From an uncultured Ruminococcus sp. (GTDB lineage: Bacteria; Bacillota; Clostridia; Oscillospirales; Acutalibacteraceae), in the NCBI GenBank assembly GCA_902785365.1, contig CACZYC010000008.1, positions 1-63,558 on the forward strand: DNA of 63,558 bases, written 5' to 3'. Numbering within the stretch: position 1 is the first letter of the stretch; every line of letters starts with the position of its first letter. The notes below the pieces were generated by a model. That model was not told the DNA's origin and did not search any database. It saw only the letters and a program-made list of their open reading frames with translations. Shown here in pieces: positions 49,324-58,616 of this stretch. The translations under genes and the position numbers were made by a program.

Positions 49324-50388
49324 ATGACTAATACAGTAATAGTAACGCTATTTTCTCTTTTTGTTTTAGCATTTATAGCAATTGGAGGAATAGCAAGTTC
49401 AAAATTAACAACAGAATCAACTTTTCTTTCAATTTCTCAAACTAATTGGTTAAGAAGTGTTGCAATTCTCACTATCATGTTTTCCCATTTTTTACCATTA
49501 GTGGGATTAACATATGATGATGGTATATTATCATTTAGCTTGAATTTAGGAATAATTGGAGTAGCTATTTTCTTTTTATTATCTGGTTATTCTTTAATGA
49601 TTTCAAAGATAAAGAAACCCAATTATTTGAAAGGTTTTATTAAAAAGCGTTTAGTTCGATTGTATGTTCCGTTTTTGATAGTATACATATTGGATGTTAT
49701 AGTAATGCTTATAATGGGTAAGCAAATTGTGTTAAAAGACATACTTTTTATTCCTTTGATGTCCTTACCCGGTGTGCTTAACTGGTACTTAAAAGTACAA
49801 CTGGGGTTATATATAGTTTTTTATATTTTAGCAAGATTAATAAAGAATAATAATTTTTTGATTACCTCTACGTTTGCTATTTGTATAATTTATATGATTA
49901 TAGGCTTATTTACGGGAATAACAGCCCACTGGTATGAGGGAGTCTTTGCGTTCCCTTTGGGTATGCTTATTGCTCAGAATAAAGAGTGTGTTTTTACCTT
50001 TCTGAGCAGAAGATACATTATAGCCTTGATTGCATCTATTGTTGTTTTTGGGTGTTGCTTTTTACCCTATTATATTTTTGGCGGTACTTTGTTTGAAATC
50101 CTTTTTATATTTGGATTTTTACAGTTTGTTGTATGTTTATGTGCAAAATTTGCAGGAGCCCCAAGAAGTAAGATTTTTACATATTTAGGTGTTATTTCAC
50201 TTGAATTGTATTTGGTTCATACTGTAATAAACAGTAACTTTATCTCAATTGTACATTTTGAAAAACAAACTACATTAATTGGAATAGTTGTATTATTATG
50301 TTTCTTACTTGGTTCGATTGTTGTGAGTGTGATAGTAAAGCGATTAAGTGATAAAACCAGTAGTTTTCTTTTAAAACAGAAAAGGTGA
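49324..50388 (+). CDS. Acyltransferase family 3 membrane protein (2 of 4)
   Basis: A 354-residue multi-pass protein. After a first helix, WLRSVAILTIMFSHFLPLVG carries the catalytic His, then GVAIFFLLSGYSLM and about eight further membrane segments. Probable O-acetylation of the polymer. Very AT-rich compared with the kinase before it. Confidence 0.85.
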   Translation: MTNTVIVTLFSLFVLAFIAIGGIASSKLTTESTFLSISQTNWLRSVAILTIMFSHFLPLVGLTYDDGILSFSLNLGIIGVAIFFLLSGYSLMISKIKKPNYLKGFIKKRLVRLYVPFLIVYILDVIVMLIMGKQIVLKDILFIPLMSLPGVLNWYLKVQLGLYIVFYILARLIKNNNFLITSTFAICIIYMIIGLFTGITAHWYEGVFAFPLGMLIAQNKECVFTFLSRRYIIALIASIVVFGCCFLPYYIFGGTLFEILFIFGFLQFVVCLCAKFAGAPRSKIFTYLGVISLELYLVHTVINSNFISIVHFEKQTTLIGIVVLLCFLLGSIVVSVIVKRLSDKTSSFLLKQKR

Positions 50389-50395
50389 GTATGTA

Positions 50396-51244
50396 ATGAA
50401 AAAAACAATTACCGTAGCAACGGCGTGTTATGATCGAGATTGGAGAATCATTTTATCCGAAGGTTATCTTGCGAAGATTTTTGCTCGCTTCAATTACAAT
50501 TTTGACAAAAAGATATTGATTATTAATACATCAACAAAGAATAATGAGATAAAGGAAGCAGCGCTTCGTGAGGTCTCTTCAGGCAATATAGATGAGTTCT
50601 ATTTTACTGATGATATAAAAAAAGAAGTAATGGATTTTTTTAGTATTAAAGACTTCATTTATACCGATTATTTTTCTTTATTTAAAAAGGGATTTGATGT
50701 TTCTTTAGCTAAACGTTTTTATAATTTTTATTTCAAAAAAAAGGGAAAATCAAAAATTGTATCAATAAGAAAAAAGCAATATGACTGTATAGATTATTCC
50801 ATAAGTCCGCTGTGTGCGATTTACAAAGCGCAAACTGATTGCCTTTTGTATTTCACTGAAGATTGCGCGATGAATGATAACAGTGGCTCTGAATGGGTTG
50901 AAAAAGCTTTTAATTTATTGGATAAGGAAGAATACATAGCAGCTCGACCGATAGATGAAGATTTAGATATTAGATACTTTGAGGAATATGACAAGGATGA
51001 CGAGTTCTATGTTTCGTATTTATTTACAGACAGGATGTTCTTGTCGAATGTTAGTGACTTAAAAGCGATTGATTATAATTGTGAAGACCAGCATAAATAT
51101 CCTCCCTATGGTGGAGCGGGGTTTGAAGCCAGAGTCTATAATTATATGGCTGTGAACAATATGTTTATGTTAATAAGCCAAAACGAAAAATATATTCATG
51201 AATATGACGAGTATATGAATGGAATAAAACCATCTAATTCTTGA
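50396..51244 (+). CDS. Unrecognised protein with GT-A-like features
   Basis: A 282-residue protein with no family that I can name. It starts KKTITVATACYDRDWRIILS, and the centre holds an acidic motif after a strand (LLYFTEDCAMND), as in the DxD-type metal site of GT-A glycosyltransferases. A GGAGFEARVYNYM stretch is near the end. The place between an acyltransferase and a GT4 makes a glycosyltransferase role likely. It ends 4 bp into the start region of the next open frame. Confidence 0.65.
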   Translation: MKKTITVATACYDRDWRIILSEGYLAKIFARFNYNFDKKILIINTSTKNNEIKEAALREVSSGNIDEFYFTDDIKKEVMDFFSIKDFIYTDYFSLFKKGFDVSLAKRFYNFYFKKKGKSKIVSIRKKQYDCIDYSISPLCAIYKAQTDCLLYFTEDCAMNDNSGSEWVEKAFNLLDKEEYIAARPIDEDLDIRYFEEYDKDDEFYVSYLFTDRMFLSNVSDLKAIDYNCEDQHKYPPYGGAGFEARVYNYMAVNNMFMLISQNEKYIHEYDEYMNGIKPSNS

Positions 51245-51252
51245 GGTGCTGT

Positions 51253-52425
51253 ATGTATTATTTGATTTGTAGATATTTAATTACAGGTGGTGTGCAAACT
51301 CTTACATTAAGGGAAGGAGAATGGCTAAAGAAGAATAAAGGTGATGTTTGTATTGTTGCTCAAATCACTACTGAGAATATAGTAAAGCTATATAAAAGAA
51401 TTGGGATAAAAGTGATGATCCTTAACAAATGGACAGCTAAAGAGATACATAATGCGGTTTTATCAAAGAATCAAGAGATAAAGCTTATACATATGTATGA
51501 TTTAGGAGAGTTTTTAAGATATAAATCTCATTATCCAAAGCACAATGTTAAATTAGTTTACTATTGTGTTCATCCTACAGCAGATTGTTTTTTAAAATCG
51601 TCGAATCTTGGAAAAAAGCTGTTTAACCGTTTTTTTTCAAAAGCTATTTCAAAATATAATAAGAATAAAAACATTATGTATATGGATCAAGAGACTCTGA
51701 CAAGAAATTTAGAGAATTATTGCCTTGAAGATGAAGAAAAGCTTTTTACAGTTTTACCATTACCATATAAAATAAAGAATAATCAACCCAAAGATCGTTC
51801 CAAAGATACTTGCCATATTTTAACAGTATCAAGAGCGGATTTTCCTTACAAAGGGTATATGATAGGAATGCTTGAGGAGATTAATCAACGCTATAATGAA
51901 ATTCCTAACATTCAACTTACTATTATTTCTTCTGGTGAACAATTAAGCGAGTTGAAGGAAAAAATTAATTCACTTAATCCAAAAGTAAAAGAAATAATTG
52001 AATTAATTGATGGTGTTACTCCTGATAAACTTCCAAATTATTATAAAAATACAGATTTATATGTAGGTATGGGCACAACAGTTTTAGAAGCAGCAGATTA
52101 TTGGATTCCTTCTATTATGACCCAGTATGATACATATGAGTTTGTTTCTACGGGTTTTTTTAATGAAAATCCATTAGATTTAGGAAGCAGATATATTGAA
52201 GGTTCAAGCGGGATAGAACAAATAAAGCATATTGTAAAACTTAGTGATTTAGAATACCGAAATATGCAGAAAGAAACAAAAAACGCGTTGAAAAAAAACT
52301 ATGATGAAGATGTTATACTTGAAAAGCTTGATAAGTGGCAGTGTAGCAATAAAGAAAAGTTAAGTTTTTTTTCTAATTTGTTTTTAAAAATATATTTTGC
52401 ATTAAAATATTGGAGATTTAGGTGA
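51253..52425 (+). CDS. Glycosyltransferase family 4-like protein
   Basis: A 390-residue GT-B protein: YLICRYLITGGVQTLTLREG at the N-terminus (the GGVQ acceptor loop), ILTVSRADFPYKGYMIG in the donor half and, instead of the usual E-x7-E, DLYVGMGTTVLEAADYWIPS. GAGGTG lies before the ATG at 51253, chosen over the TTG at 51241. The altered donor motif makes the sugar donor hard to guess. AT-rich. Confidence 0.82.
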   Translation: MYYLICRYLITGGVQTLTLREGEWLKKNKGDVCIVAQITTENIVKLYKRIGIKVMILNKWTAKEIHNAVLSKNQEIKLIHMYDLGEFLRYKSHYPKHNVKLVYYCVHPTADCFLKSSNLGKKLFNRFFSKAISKYNKNKNIMYMDQETLTRNLENYCLEDEEKLFTVLPLPYKIKNNQPKDRSKDTCHILTVSRADFPYKGYMIGMLEEINQRYNEIPNIQLTIISSGEQLSELKEKINSLNPKVKEIIELIDGVTPDKLPNYYKNTDLYVGMGTTVLEAADYWIPSIMTQYDTYEFVSTGFFNENPLDLGSRYIEGSSGIEQIKHIVKLSDLEYRNMQKETKNALKKNYDEDVILEKLDKWQCSNKEKLSFFSNLFLKIYFALKYWRFR

Positions 52426-52435
52426 TGGGAGAAAT

Positions 52436-52849
52436 ATGCAAGTAGTAAAGTATGTATTCCAACCTCATGGAGATAATAGAGGACAATTAGTTGCCTTGGA
52501 GGAAATTAAGGATATACCATTCAAAATAAAAAGAGTTTATTATATGTATGACACCAAAGAGGGTGTTGTACGTGGTTATCATGCACACAAAAACCTCCAA
52601 CAGATTCTTGTATGTATTCATGGGAGTTGCAAGATTCGACTTGATGATGGAAAAGAAAAAAAGATAATTCCTCTTGAAAAGCCATATGAAGGTCTATATG
52701 TGTCCAACAATATGTGGAGAGAAATGTTTGATTTTTCACCCGACGCGGTATTGATGGTACTTGCGTCTGAATTGTATGATGAATCTGACTACATAAGAGA
52801 TTATGATGAGTTTCGTGCTTACATAATGGAGACGGAAAATGTTAAGTAA
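52436..52849 (+). CDS. dTDP-4-oxo-6-deoxyglucose 3,4-ketoisomerase (FdtA/QdtA-type)
   Basis: A 137-residue cupin: QPHGDNRGQLVALEEIKDIP, RVYYMYDTKEGVVRGYHAHK, QQILVCIHGSCKIRLDDG and a C-terminal DYIRDYDEF. It moves the keto group of the RmlB product from C4 to C3. FdtA and QdtA, which differ in C4 stereochemistry, cannot be told apart here. The aminotransferase and acetyltransferase of the same route follow at 53935 and 55039, split by the acyltransferase gene. Confidence 0.92.
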   Translation: MQVVKYVFQPHGDNRGQLVALEEIKDIPFKIKRVYYMYDTKEGVVRGYHAHKNLQQILVCIHGSCKIRLDDGKEKKIIPLEKPYEGLYVSNNMWREMFDFSPDAVLMVLASELYDESDYIRDYDEFRAYIMETENVK

Positions 52850-52856
52850 GATAACA

Positions 52857-52864
52857 CCCCCCCC
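52857..52864 (+). repeat. C8 homopolymer tract at the start of an acyltransferase gene
   Basis: Eight consecutive C residues follow ATAACA. The ATG at 52839, preceded by GGAG, reads into this tract. With eight C the frame closes at 52895; with seven it enters the acyltransferase frame. Confidence 0.9.
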
Positions 52865-52881
52865 TGGTTTCGAACAAACAT

Positions 52882-53922
52882 TTGTGCGGGCTTGACCTAT
52901 TTAGAATAGTTGCTGCATTATGTATTTTTTTATTTCACTCCGCCATTCATTTCGATTGTTACTATGGAATCTTGCAGGGCTTTATAATAAACGGCGCGGT
53001 ATTTATGACAGGGTTTTATATTCTTTCGGGGTATACGCTTTTCTTCGTTTATCATGACAGAAGAATATCAAATATTAAAGAACTGGGTCGCTTTTACAAA
53101 AAAAGATTCTTTGGAATAATGCCACTTTATTATTTCTCAGCAACGCTGTATGTATTATTCTTTTCCGCGGAAACTGTAAAACAGAATATCTTATTATTTC
53201 CGATTGAGCTTTTAGGTTTACAAAGCACATATTCCTCTTTGTTTATTTATAGCCATAATGGTGGAACGTGGTTTATATCTTGTCTTATTATTTGCTATTT
53301 ATTTTATCCGTTATTACAAATCATCTCTACTCAAATCAAGGTGAAAATTAAGCTGGTCTTAATTGCCGTGAGTAGTTTTATTCTAATTCTTTCTCCGTTT
53401 GTAGTTCATTTTTTTCACTTAAGCAGTATCTATTCAAATCCCTTTTTTAGAGTACTAGAGTTTTCAATTGGGGTATTTGCTGCTTCGTTAAGTTTAGATG
53501 TTAAAGAAAAGAAATATGTTCAAAAAGTGTTGTTTAATAGAATCACGATTATTTTGGAGTTTCTATTCATCATCATATTTGTAAGTATTTGTGCTTGGAA
53601 AGGAATTAGTGGCAATTATATGCTTTTTAATATAGGCACACTTATCCCGTTTGCACTTATAATATTTGGATTGGGAAATATTTCATATGGAAGAGTCTTG
53701 AATAATAGCATCGTTAGGTATTTAAGTTCTATTTCATATGCTTTTTTCTTGTCTCAACTGTTTATGCCGAGAATCGGTAAATATATTTTCAATAAGTTTC
53801 CATGTGAAAATTTAATGAGAATATTTGTTCTTTTCCTTATTTGCGTAATTATCAGTGTACTCTTACACGAACTCATAGAAAAACCAATAGGCAAATTACT
53901 TAGGAAAAAGAAGATTATATAA
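52882..53922 (+). CDS. Acyltransferase family 3 (3 of 4), apparently phase-off
   Basis: A multi-pass acyltransferase with the catalytic His in GLDLFRIVAALCIFLFHSAI, then GAVFMTGFYILSGYTLF and about nine more membrane segments. As sequenced, the frame has only a TTG start at 52882 without a ribosome binding site. An ATG at 52839 with GGAG upstream, overlapping the end of the ketoisomerase gene, would encode MLSKITPPLVSNKHL joined to CGLDLF if the C8 tract at 52857 had seven C residues. The in-frame residues before the TTG also look like normal protein. So the natural gene is probably 52839-53922 with a frameshift at the C-tract, either real phase variation or a sequencing or assembly error. 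Confidence 0.82.
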   Translation: MCGLDLFRIVAALCIFLFHSAIHFDCYYGILQGFIINGAVFMTGFYILSGYTLFFVYHDRRISNIKELGRFYKKRFFGIMPLYYFSATLYVLFFSAETVKQNILLFPIELLGLQSTYSSLFIYSHNGGTWFISCLIICYLFYPLLQIISTQIKVKIKLVLIAVSSFILILSPFVVHFFHLSSIYSNPFFRVLEFSIGVFAASLSLDVKEKKYVQKVLFNRITIILEFLFIIIFVSICAWKGISGNYMLFNIGTLIPFALIIFGLGNISYGRVLNNSIVRYLSSISYAFFLSQLFMPRIGKYIFNKFPCENLMRIFVLFLICVIISVLLHELIEKPIGKLLRKKKII

Positions 53923-53934
53923 GGAGTACAGCTT

Positions 53935-55035
53935 ATGAAAGTTCCTTTCGTTTCATTTGAAACAATGCACAATGAAATAAGACAAGAACTCGACAACGCA
54001 TACAAGGGTGTGATGGACAGCAATTATTTTATTCAAGGACAAGCCTGCGCTAAGTTTGAGCAGGAGTTTGCTGATTATTGCGGAGTGAAGTATTGTGTTG
54101 GCGTTGGAAACGGACTCGACGCTTTGATGTTGATTCTCAGAGCGCTTTATATTGGCGCGGGTGACGAGGTGATTGTTCCCTCAAATACATATATTGCTAC
54201 CGCATTGGCAGTTTCATATATTGGTGCAACGCCAGTGTTTGTAGAACCTGAAATTGATACATTTAATATTAATCCTGATTTGATTGAGAAAAAGATCACA
54301 GAAAAAACAAAAGCTATCATAGCGGTGCATTTGCAGGGTAGACCGGCTGATATGGATAGGATTAACGCGATTGCAGAAGAACACAATCTTAAAGTAATCG
54401 AAGATGCCGCTCAGGCTCACGGCGCGAGATATAAATGCAAACGAGTCGGCTCGCTTGGATGTGCAGCCGGATTTAGTTTTTATCCCGGAAAGAACCTCGG
54501 CGCATTAGGTGACGGCGGTTGCGTTACAACAAACGATAAAGAAATTGCAGACAAGGTAAGAGCTTTAGGTAACTACGGTTCTGACTACAAATATCATCAT
54601 ATTTACAAAGGCTGTAACAGCCGTCTTGATGAAATACAGGCAGCGTTTTTGTCTGTAAAACTCAAACAGTTGGATAAGTGGAACGCTGAAAGAAAACGTA
54701 TTGCTGGAAGATACATAAAAGAAATTGATAATCCTTTAATTAAACTCCCGAAAACAAGTGATGATGTTTTTGAGCATGTGTATCATGTTTTTGTTATTAG
54801 ATGTGACGAGCGTGACAGACTCGAAAAGTATCTAAATTATAATGGCATTGGAATATTAAAACACTATCCGATTCCGATGCATTTGCAAGGCGCATATGTA
54901 GATTTGGGATTGTGCGAGGGAGATTTGCCTGTGGCGGAAGAAATAAGCAAAACTGTTCTTAGTATTCCAATGTATTATGGAATGACTGAGGAGCAGATAA
55001 GCTTTGTTATAGAGAGAATAAACTGTTTTAGGTGA
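53935..55035 (+). CDS. DegT/DnrJ/EryC1-type sugar aminotransferase (FdtB-like)
   Basis: A 366-residue PLP enzyme: [54 protein letters not shown] and the PLP lysine in [17 protein letters not shown]. With the 3,4-ketoisomerase it would make a dTDP-3-amino-3,6-dideoxyhexose. AAGGAG lies upstream of the ATG. FdtB and QdtB cannot be separated by eye. Confidence 0.93.
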   Translation: MKVPFVSFETMHNEIRQELDNAYKGVMDSNYFIQGQACAKFEQEFADYCGVKYCVGVGNGLDALMLILRALYIGAGDEVIVPSNTYIATALAVSYIGATPVFVEPEIDTFNINPDLIEKKITEKTKAIIAVHLQGRPADMDRINAIAEEHNLKVIEDAAQAHGARYKCKRVGSLGCAAGFSFYPGKNLGALGDGGCVTTNDKEIADKVRALGNYGSDYKYHHIYKGCNSRLDEIQAAFLSVKLKQLDKWNAERKRIAGRYIKEIDNPLIKLPKTSDDVFEHVYHVFVIRCDERDRLEKYLNYNGIGILKHYPIPMHLQGAYVDLGLCEGDLPVAEEISKTVLSIPMYYGMTEEQISFVIERINCFR

Positions 55036-55038
55036 AGT

Positions 55039-55563
55039 ATGAATCATAGTTATTCAATTAGAAATAAAAATGTTATTTTACGAGCTTTGGAGAAAAATGA
55101 TATCGAAAAACTTCGTGAATGGAGAAATGAAAAAAAGAATTCCAAATTTTTAAGACAAATACCATATATAACCGAGAATGCTCAAAAAAGATGGTTTGAA
55201 AATTACTTAAAAAACGAAGATGAAATTTGCTTTGCTATTGAGGAATGTGAACAGTTAAATAGGATGGTTGGTAGTTTGTCGTTATATAATTTTAATGGCG
55301 ATACCGCTGAGTTTGGTAAAATTCTTATTGGAGATAAGGAAGCACACGGTAAAAGAATAGGCTTTAATGCAACGTATGCTGCGTTAAAAATTGCTTTTGA
55401 AGTTTTAAAGCTAAAAAGAGTTGTTTTAGAGGTTTATGAGGATAATTTGGCGGCAAGAACGATATATGAACAAATAGGCTTTTTATTTAAAGGTGTTTTA
55501 AGGAAAGATAAAATAGGAAAAGCTTTTTTATACGAAGTTTATTCAATAGAAAAAGAGATATAG
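55039..55563 (+). CDS. GNAT-family N-acetyltransferase
   Basis: A 174-residue GNAT protein of the RimJ/RimL-like type: VILRALEKNDIEKLREWRNE, MVGSLSLYNF, AEFGKILIGDKEAHGKRIGF (acetyl-CoA loop) and YEDNLAARTIYEQIGF. It starts 3 bp after the aminotransferase stop. It probably acetylates, or otherwise acylates, the 3-amino sugar, taking the place of the hexapeptide-type FdtC/QdtC. AT-rich. Confidence 0.87.
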   Translation: MNHSYSIRNKNVILRALEKNDIEKLREWRNEKKNSKFLRQIPYITENAQKRWFENYLKNEDEICFAIEECEQLNRMVGSLSLYNFNGDTAEFGKILIGDKEAHGKRIGFNATYAALKIAFEVLKLKRVVLEVYEDNLAARTIYEQIGFLFKGVLRKDKIGKAFLYEVYSIEKEI

Positions 55564-55665
55564 GAATGCTTTTTTTGGAAGATAGTATTATGATAAAAAA
55601 CTATTTGGAAGTTTAATAAAGATATTTTTCTTAACAAATCCTTTATTGGAAAGAGGAGTTATAAA

Positions 55666-56655
55666 ATGAATTGTAATTGTGTTGTTGTATCTGGATATTA
55701 TTATACAGGTTCAAGTGCAGTTGTAGACTTGTTAAAAGAATATAACGGAGCATATGAACCTAGAGCAGAATTTAGATTAATAAAAGATCCGTATGGATTA
55801 ATAGACTTAAGATATAATTTAGTTGAACGATGGGATCCGTTAAACTCCGATAATTCAATAAAAGATTTTTTATGGTTAACAAACCATTTAAATGCACAAA
55901 ATTCTTTATTGTCTTTGACATATGGCTATGGCTATTCATCTGAAGAAGTGTTTGGTAAACGTTTTATGGAGGAAACCGTAGAATTTGTTAACAGAATAAC
56001 GGATTTTAAATATGAAGGAAGTTGGTTTTTTACTCAATTCAAGCAAACAAAGGCTGAAAGGATAAAAGAAAAAGCGCTAAAACTTTGTCGTGTTAATCCT
56101 AAGCATTATATGTTTTTTAGTAATTGTTCGGCGAATGAATTTGATGAATATGCGTCTATTTATCTTGAAAATATTTTTGGATTAAATGAACATAAGAATG
56201 ATTCGTTTGCAATAATTGACCAAGGTTTGCCCGCTCAAAATCCTGACTATATAAATAATTTTTTTAAAAACGCAAAAATGATAATAGTTGATAGGGATCC
56301 GCGTGATGTTTATGTGGATATGTTGGATGAAGGTGTTCAATTAATAGGTGATACATTAAAAAAGACGCATGATACAAGTGTTTTTATAAAATGGTATAAA
56401 TCTTATCATAAAAATCAAAAAAATCTTTGCGATAATGTTATTAGAGTTAATTTTGAAGATGTTGTTTTGAATTATAAAAAAACGGTAGATTTGATAGAAG
56501 GTTTTCTTGACTTAGATTCTAAGAATCATATTAGACCGAATACTTGTTTACTGCCTGAAGTGTCAAAGAATAATATTGGTAGATATAAAAATATTCTTAC
56601 AAAAAAAGAAATAAATGAATTGCAAGAGTTAAAAGATTTTTTTTGGGAGAATTAA
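55666..56655 (+). CDS. PAPS-dependent sulfotransferase family protein
   Basis: A 329-residue protein. The 5'-phosphosulfate loop is SGYYYTGSSAVVDLL at the N-terminus, and the 3'-phosphate site is MIIVDRDPRDVYVDMLDE. VNFEDVVLNYKKT is another family mark. It would sulfate a sugar of the polymer or a precursor. GAGGAG precedes the ATG. No PAPS synthesis genes are in the window. Very AT-rich, unlike rfbA after it. Confidence 0.85.
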   Translation: MNCNCVVVSGYYYTGSSAVVDLLKEYNGAYEPRAEFRLIKDPYGLIDLRYNLVERWDPLNSDNSIKDFLWLTNHLNAQNSLLSLTYGYGYSSEEVFGKRFMEETVEFVNRITDFKYEGSWFFTQFKQTKAERIKEKALKLCRVNPKHYMFFSNCSANEFDEYASIYLENIFGLNEHKNDSFAIIDQGLPAQNPDYINNFFKNAKMIIVDRDPRDVYVDMLDEGVQLIGDTLKKTHDTSVFIKWYKSYHKNQKNLCDNVIRVNFEDVVLNYKKTVDLIEGFLDLDSKNHIRPNTCLLPEVSKNNIGRYKNILTKKEINELQELKDFFWEN

Positions 56656-56684
56656 TAAAACTAGGATAAATTGAAAGGTAATAT

Positions 56685-57575
56685 ATGAAAGGCATAATTT
56701 TAGCAGGCGGTTCGGGCACACGCCTTTATCCGCTGACGACAGTTACAAGTAAACAGCTCCTTCCCGTGTACGACAAGCCGATGATTTATTATCCGATGTC
56801 GGTTTTGATGAACGCGGGGATCAGAGAGATTCTGATAATTTCAACTCCCGAGGACACACCTCGCTTCAGGGAGCTTTTCGGCGACGGCAGTCAGTTCGGC
56901 ATTTCGCTTTCCTATGCTGTTCAGCCGAGTCCAGACGGACTTGCTCAGGCGTTTATTATCGGTGCGGATTTTATCGGCAATGACAGCGTGGCTATGGTTC
57001 TCGGCGACAATATTTTCGCAGGTCACGGACTTAAAAAGCGCCTGAGAAAAGCCGCTTCGCAGGAGACCGGAGCGACAGTTTTCGGCTATTATGTTGATGA
57101 TCCTGAGCGTTTTGGAATCGTTGAGTTTGACAAAGATGGAAAGGCGATTTCTATTGAGGAAAAGCCAAAAAATCCAAAGACAAACTATTGTGTTACTGGC
57201 TTGTATTTCTATGACAATCGCGTTGTTGAGTACGCGAGAAATCTGAAACCTTCAGCCCGCGGCGAGCTCGAAATCACCGACCTCAACCGTATATATCTCG
57301 AGAACGGCGAGCTCAATGTTGAGCTGCTCGGGCAGGGATTCACCTGGCTCGATACAGGAACTCACGACTCGCTTGTTGACGCGACAAACTTTGTATATAC
57401 AATGGAGAAACATCAGCACCGCAAGATTGCGTGCCTTGAGGAAATCGCGTATCTGAACGGCTGGATTGATAAAGAACAGATTGTGCAGTCCTACGAAGTG
57501 CTAAAGAAGAACCAATACGGCGAGTATCTCAAGGATGTTATTGACGGGAAATATCTGGACAAAACGGAGGGTTAA
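56685..57575 (+). CDS. rfbA: Glucose-1-phosphate thymidylyltransferase
   Basis: A 296-residue Rml[53 protein letters not shown], and [12 protein letters not shown]. It makes dTDP-glucose for both dTDP-rhamnose and the 3-amino sugar. It is much richer in GC than the genes before it. It ends 1 bp before rfbB. Confidence 0.97.
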   Translation: MKGIILAGGSGTRLYPLTTVTSKQLLPVYDKPMIYYPMSVLMNAGIREILIISTPEDTPRFRELFGDGSQFGISLSYAVQPSPDGLAQAFIIGADFIGNDSVAMVLGDNIFAGHGLKKRLRKAASQETGATVFGYYVDDPERFGIVEFDKDGKAISIEEKPKNPKTNYCVTGLYFYDNRVVEYARNLKPSARGELEITDLNRIYLENGELNVELLGQGFTWLDTGTHDSLVDATNFVYTMEKHQHRKIACLEEIAYLNGWIDKEQIVQSYEVLKKNQYGEYLKDVIDGKYLDKTEG

Positions 57576-57576
57576 T

Positions 57577-58596
57577 ATGACTATAATTGTTACAGGTGGA
57601 GCGGGATTTATTGGCTCCAACTTCGTATTTCACATGCTCAAAAAATATCCTGATTACAGGATTATATGCCTCGACTGTCTGACCTACGCGGGCAATCTCT
57701 CGACGCTTGCTCCCGTTATGGACAACCCGAATTTCAGGTTCGTAAAGGAGAGTATTACAGACCGCGAGGCAGTCTATAAACTCTTCGAGGAAGAACATCC
57801 CGATATGGTTGTCAACTTTGCGGCGGAGAGCCATGTTGACCGCTCAATCGAGAATCCCGAAATCTTCTTACAGACAAATATCCTCGGCACTCAGGTGCTT
57901 ATGGACGCTTGCCGCAAGTATGGCATAAAGCGCTATCATCAGGTAAGTACAGATGAAGTCTACGGCGATTTACCGCTCGATAGACCTGACTTATTCTTTA
58001 CAGAGGAAACACCTATTCACACAAGTTCGCCATACAGCTCGTCAAAGGCAGGCGCTGATTTGCTTGTGCTCGCGTATCACAGAACCTACGGATTGCCCGT
58101 GACAATCAGCCGTTGTTCCAACAACTATGGACCGTATCACTTCCCTGAGAAGCTGATTCCGCTTATGATTGCGAACGCTCTCGTGGACAAGCCTCTGCCT
58201 GTTTACGGCAAGGGGGAGAATGTTCGCGACTGGCTCTATGTTGAGGACCATTGTAAGGCGATAGATTTGATTATCCATAATGGTAGGGTAGGAGAGGTCT
58301 ATAACGTCGGCGGTCACAATGAGATGGCAAATATCGACATTGTTAAGCTGATTTGCAAGGAACTCAATAAACCCGAGAGCCTTATTACATATGTTACCGA
58401 CCGCAAAGGTCACGATCTTCGCTACGCAATAGACCCGACTAAAATCCACAATGAGCTTGGCTGGCTGCCTGAAACCAAGTTCGAGGATGGTATCAAAAAG
58501 ACAATTCAGTGGTATCTCGATAATAAACCCTGGTGGCAGGAAATAATCAGCGGCGAGTATCAGAATTATTATGAAAAGATGTATGGGGATAGATAG
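57577..58596 (+). CDS. rfbB: dTDP-glucose 4,6-dehydratase
   Basis: A 339-residue RmlB: IIVTGGAGFIGSNFVFHMLK, NFAAESHVDRSIENPEIFLQ, STDEVYGD, catalytic Tyr-Lys in SPYSSSKAGAD, and ITYVTDRKGHDLRYAIDPTK. The ATG at 57577 follows GGAGGG. Its product feeds both the RmlC/RmlD and the FdtA/FdtB branches. Confidence 0.97.
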   Translation: MTIIVTGGAGFIGSNFVFHMLKKYPDYRIICLDCLTYAGNLSTLAPVMDNPNFRFVKESITDREAVYKLFEEEHPDMVVNFAAESHVDRSIENPEIFLQTNILGTQVLMDACRKYGIKRYHQVSTDEVYGDLPLDRPDLFFTEETPIHTSSPYSSSKAGADLLVLAYHRTYGLPVTISRCSNNYGPYHFPEKLIPLMIANALVDKPLPVYGKGENVRDWLYVEDHCKAIDLIIHNGRVGEVYNVGGHNEMANIDIVKLICKELNKPESLITYVTDRKGHDLRYAIDPTKIHNELGWLPETKFEDGIKKTIQWYLDNKPWWQEIISGEYQNYYEKMYGDR

Positions 58597-58616
58597 GCTG
58601 TTTTGGGTGTTATAAT

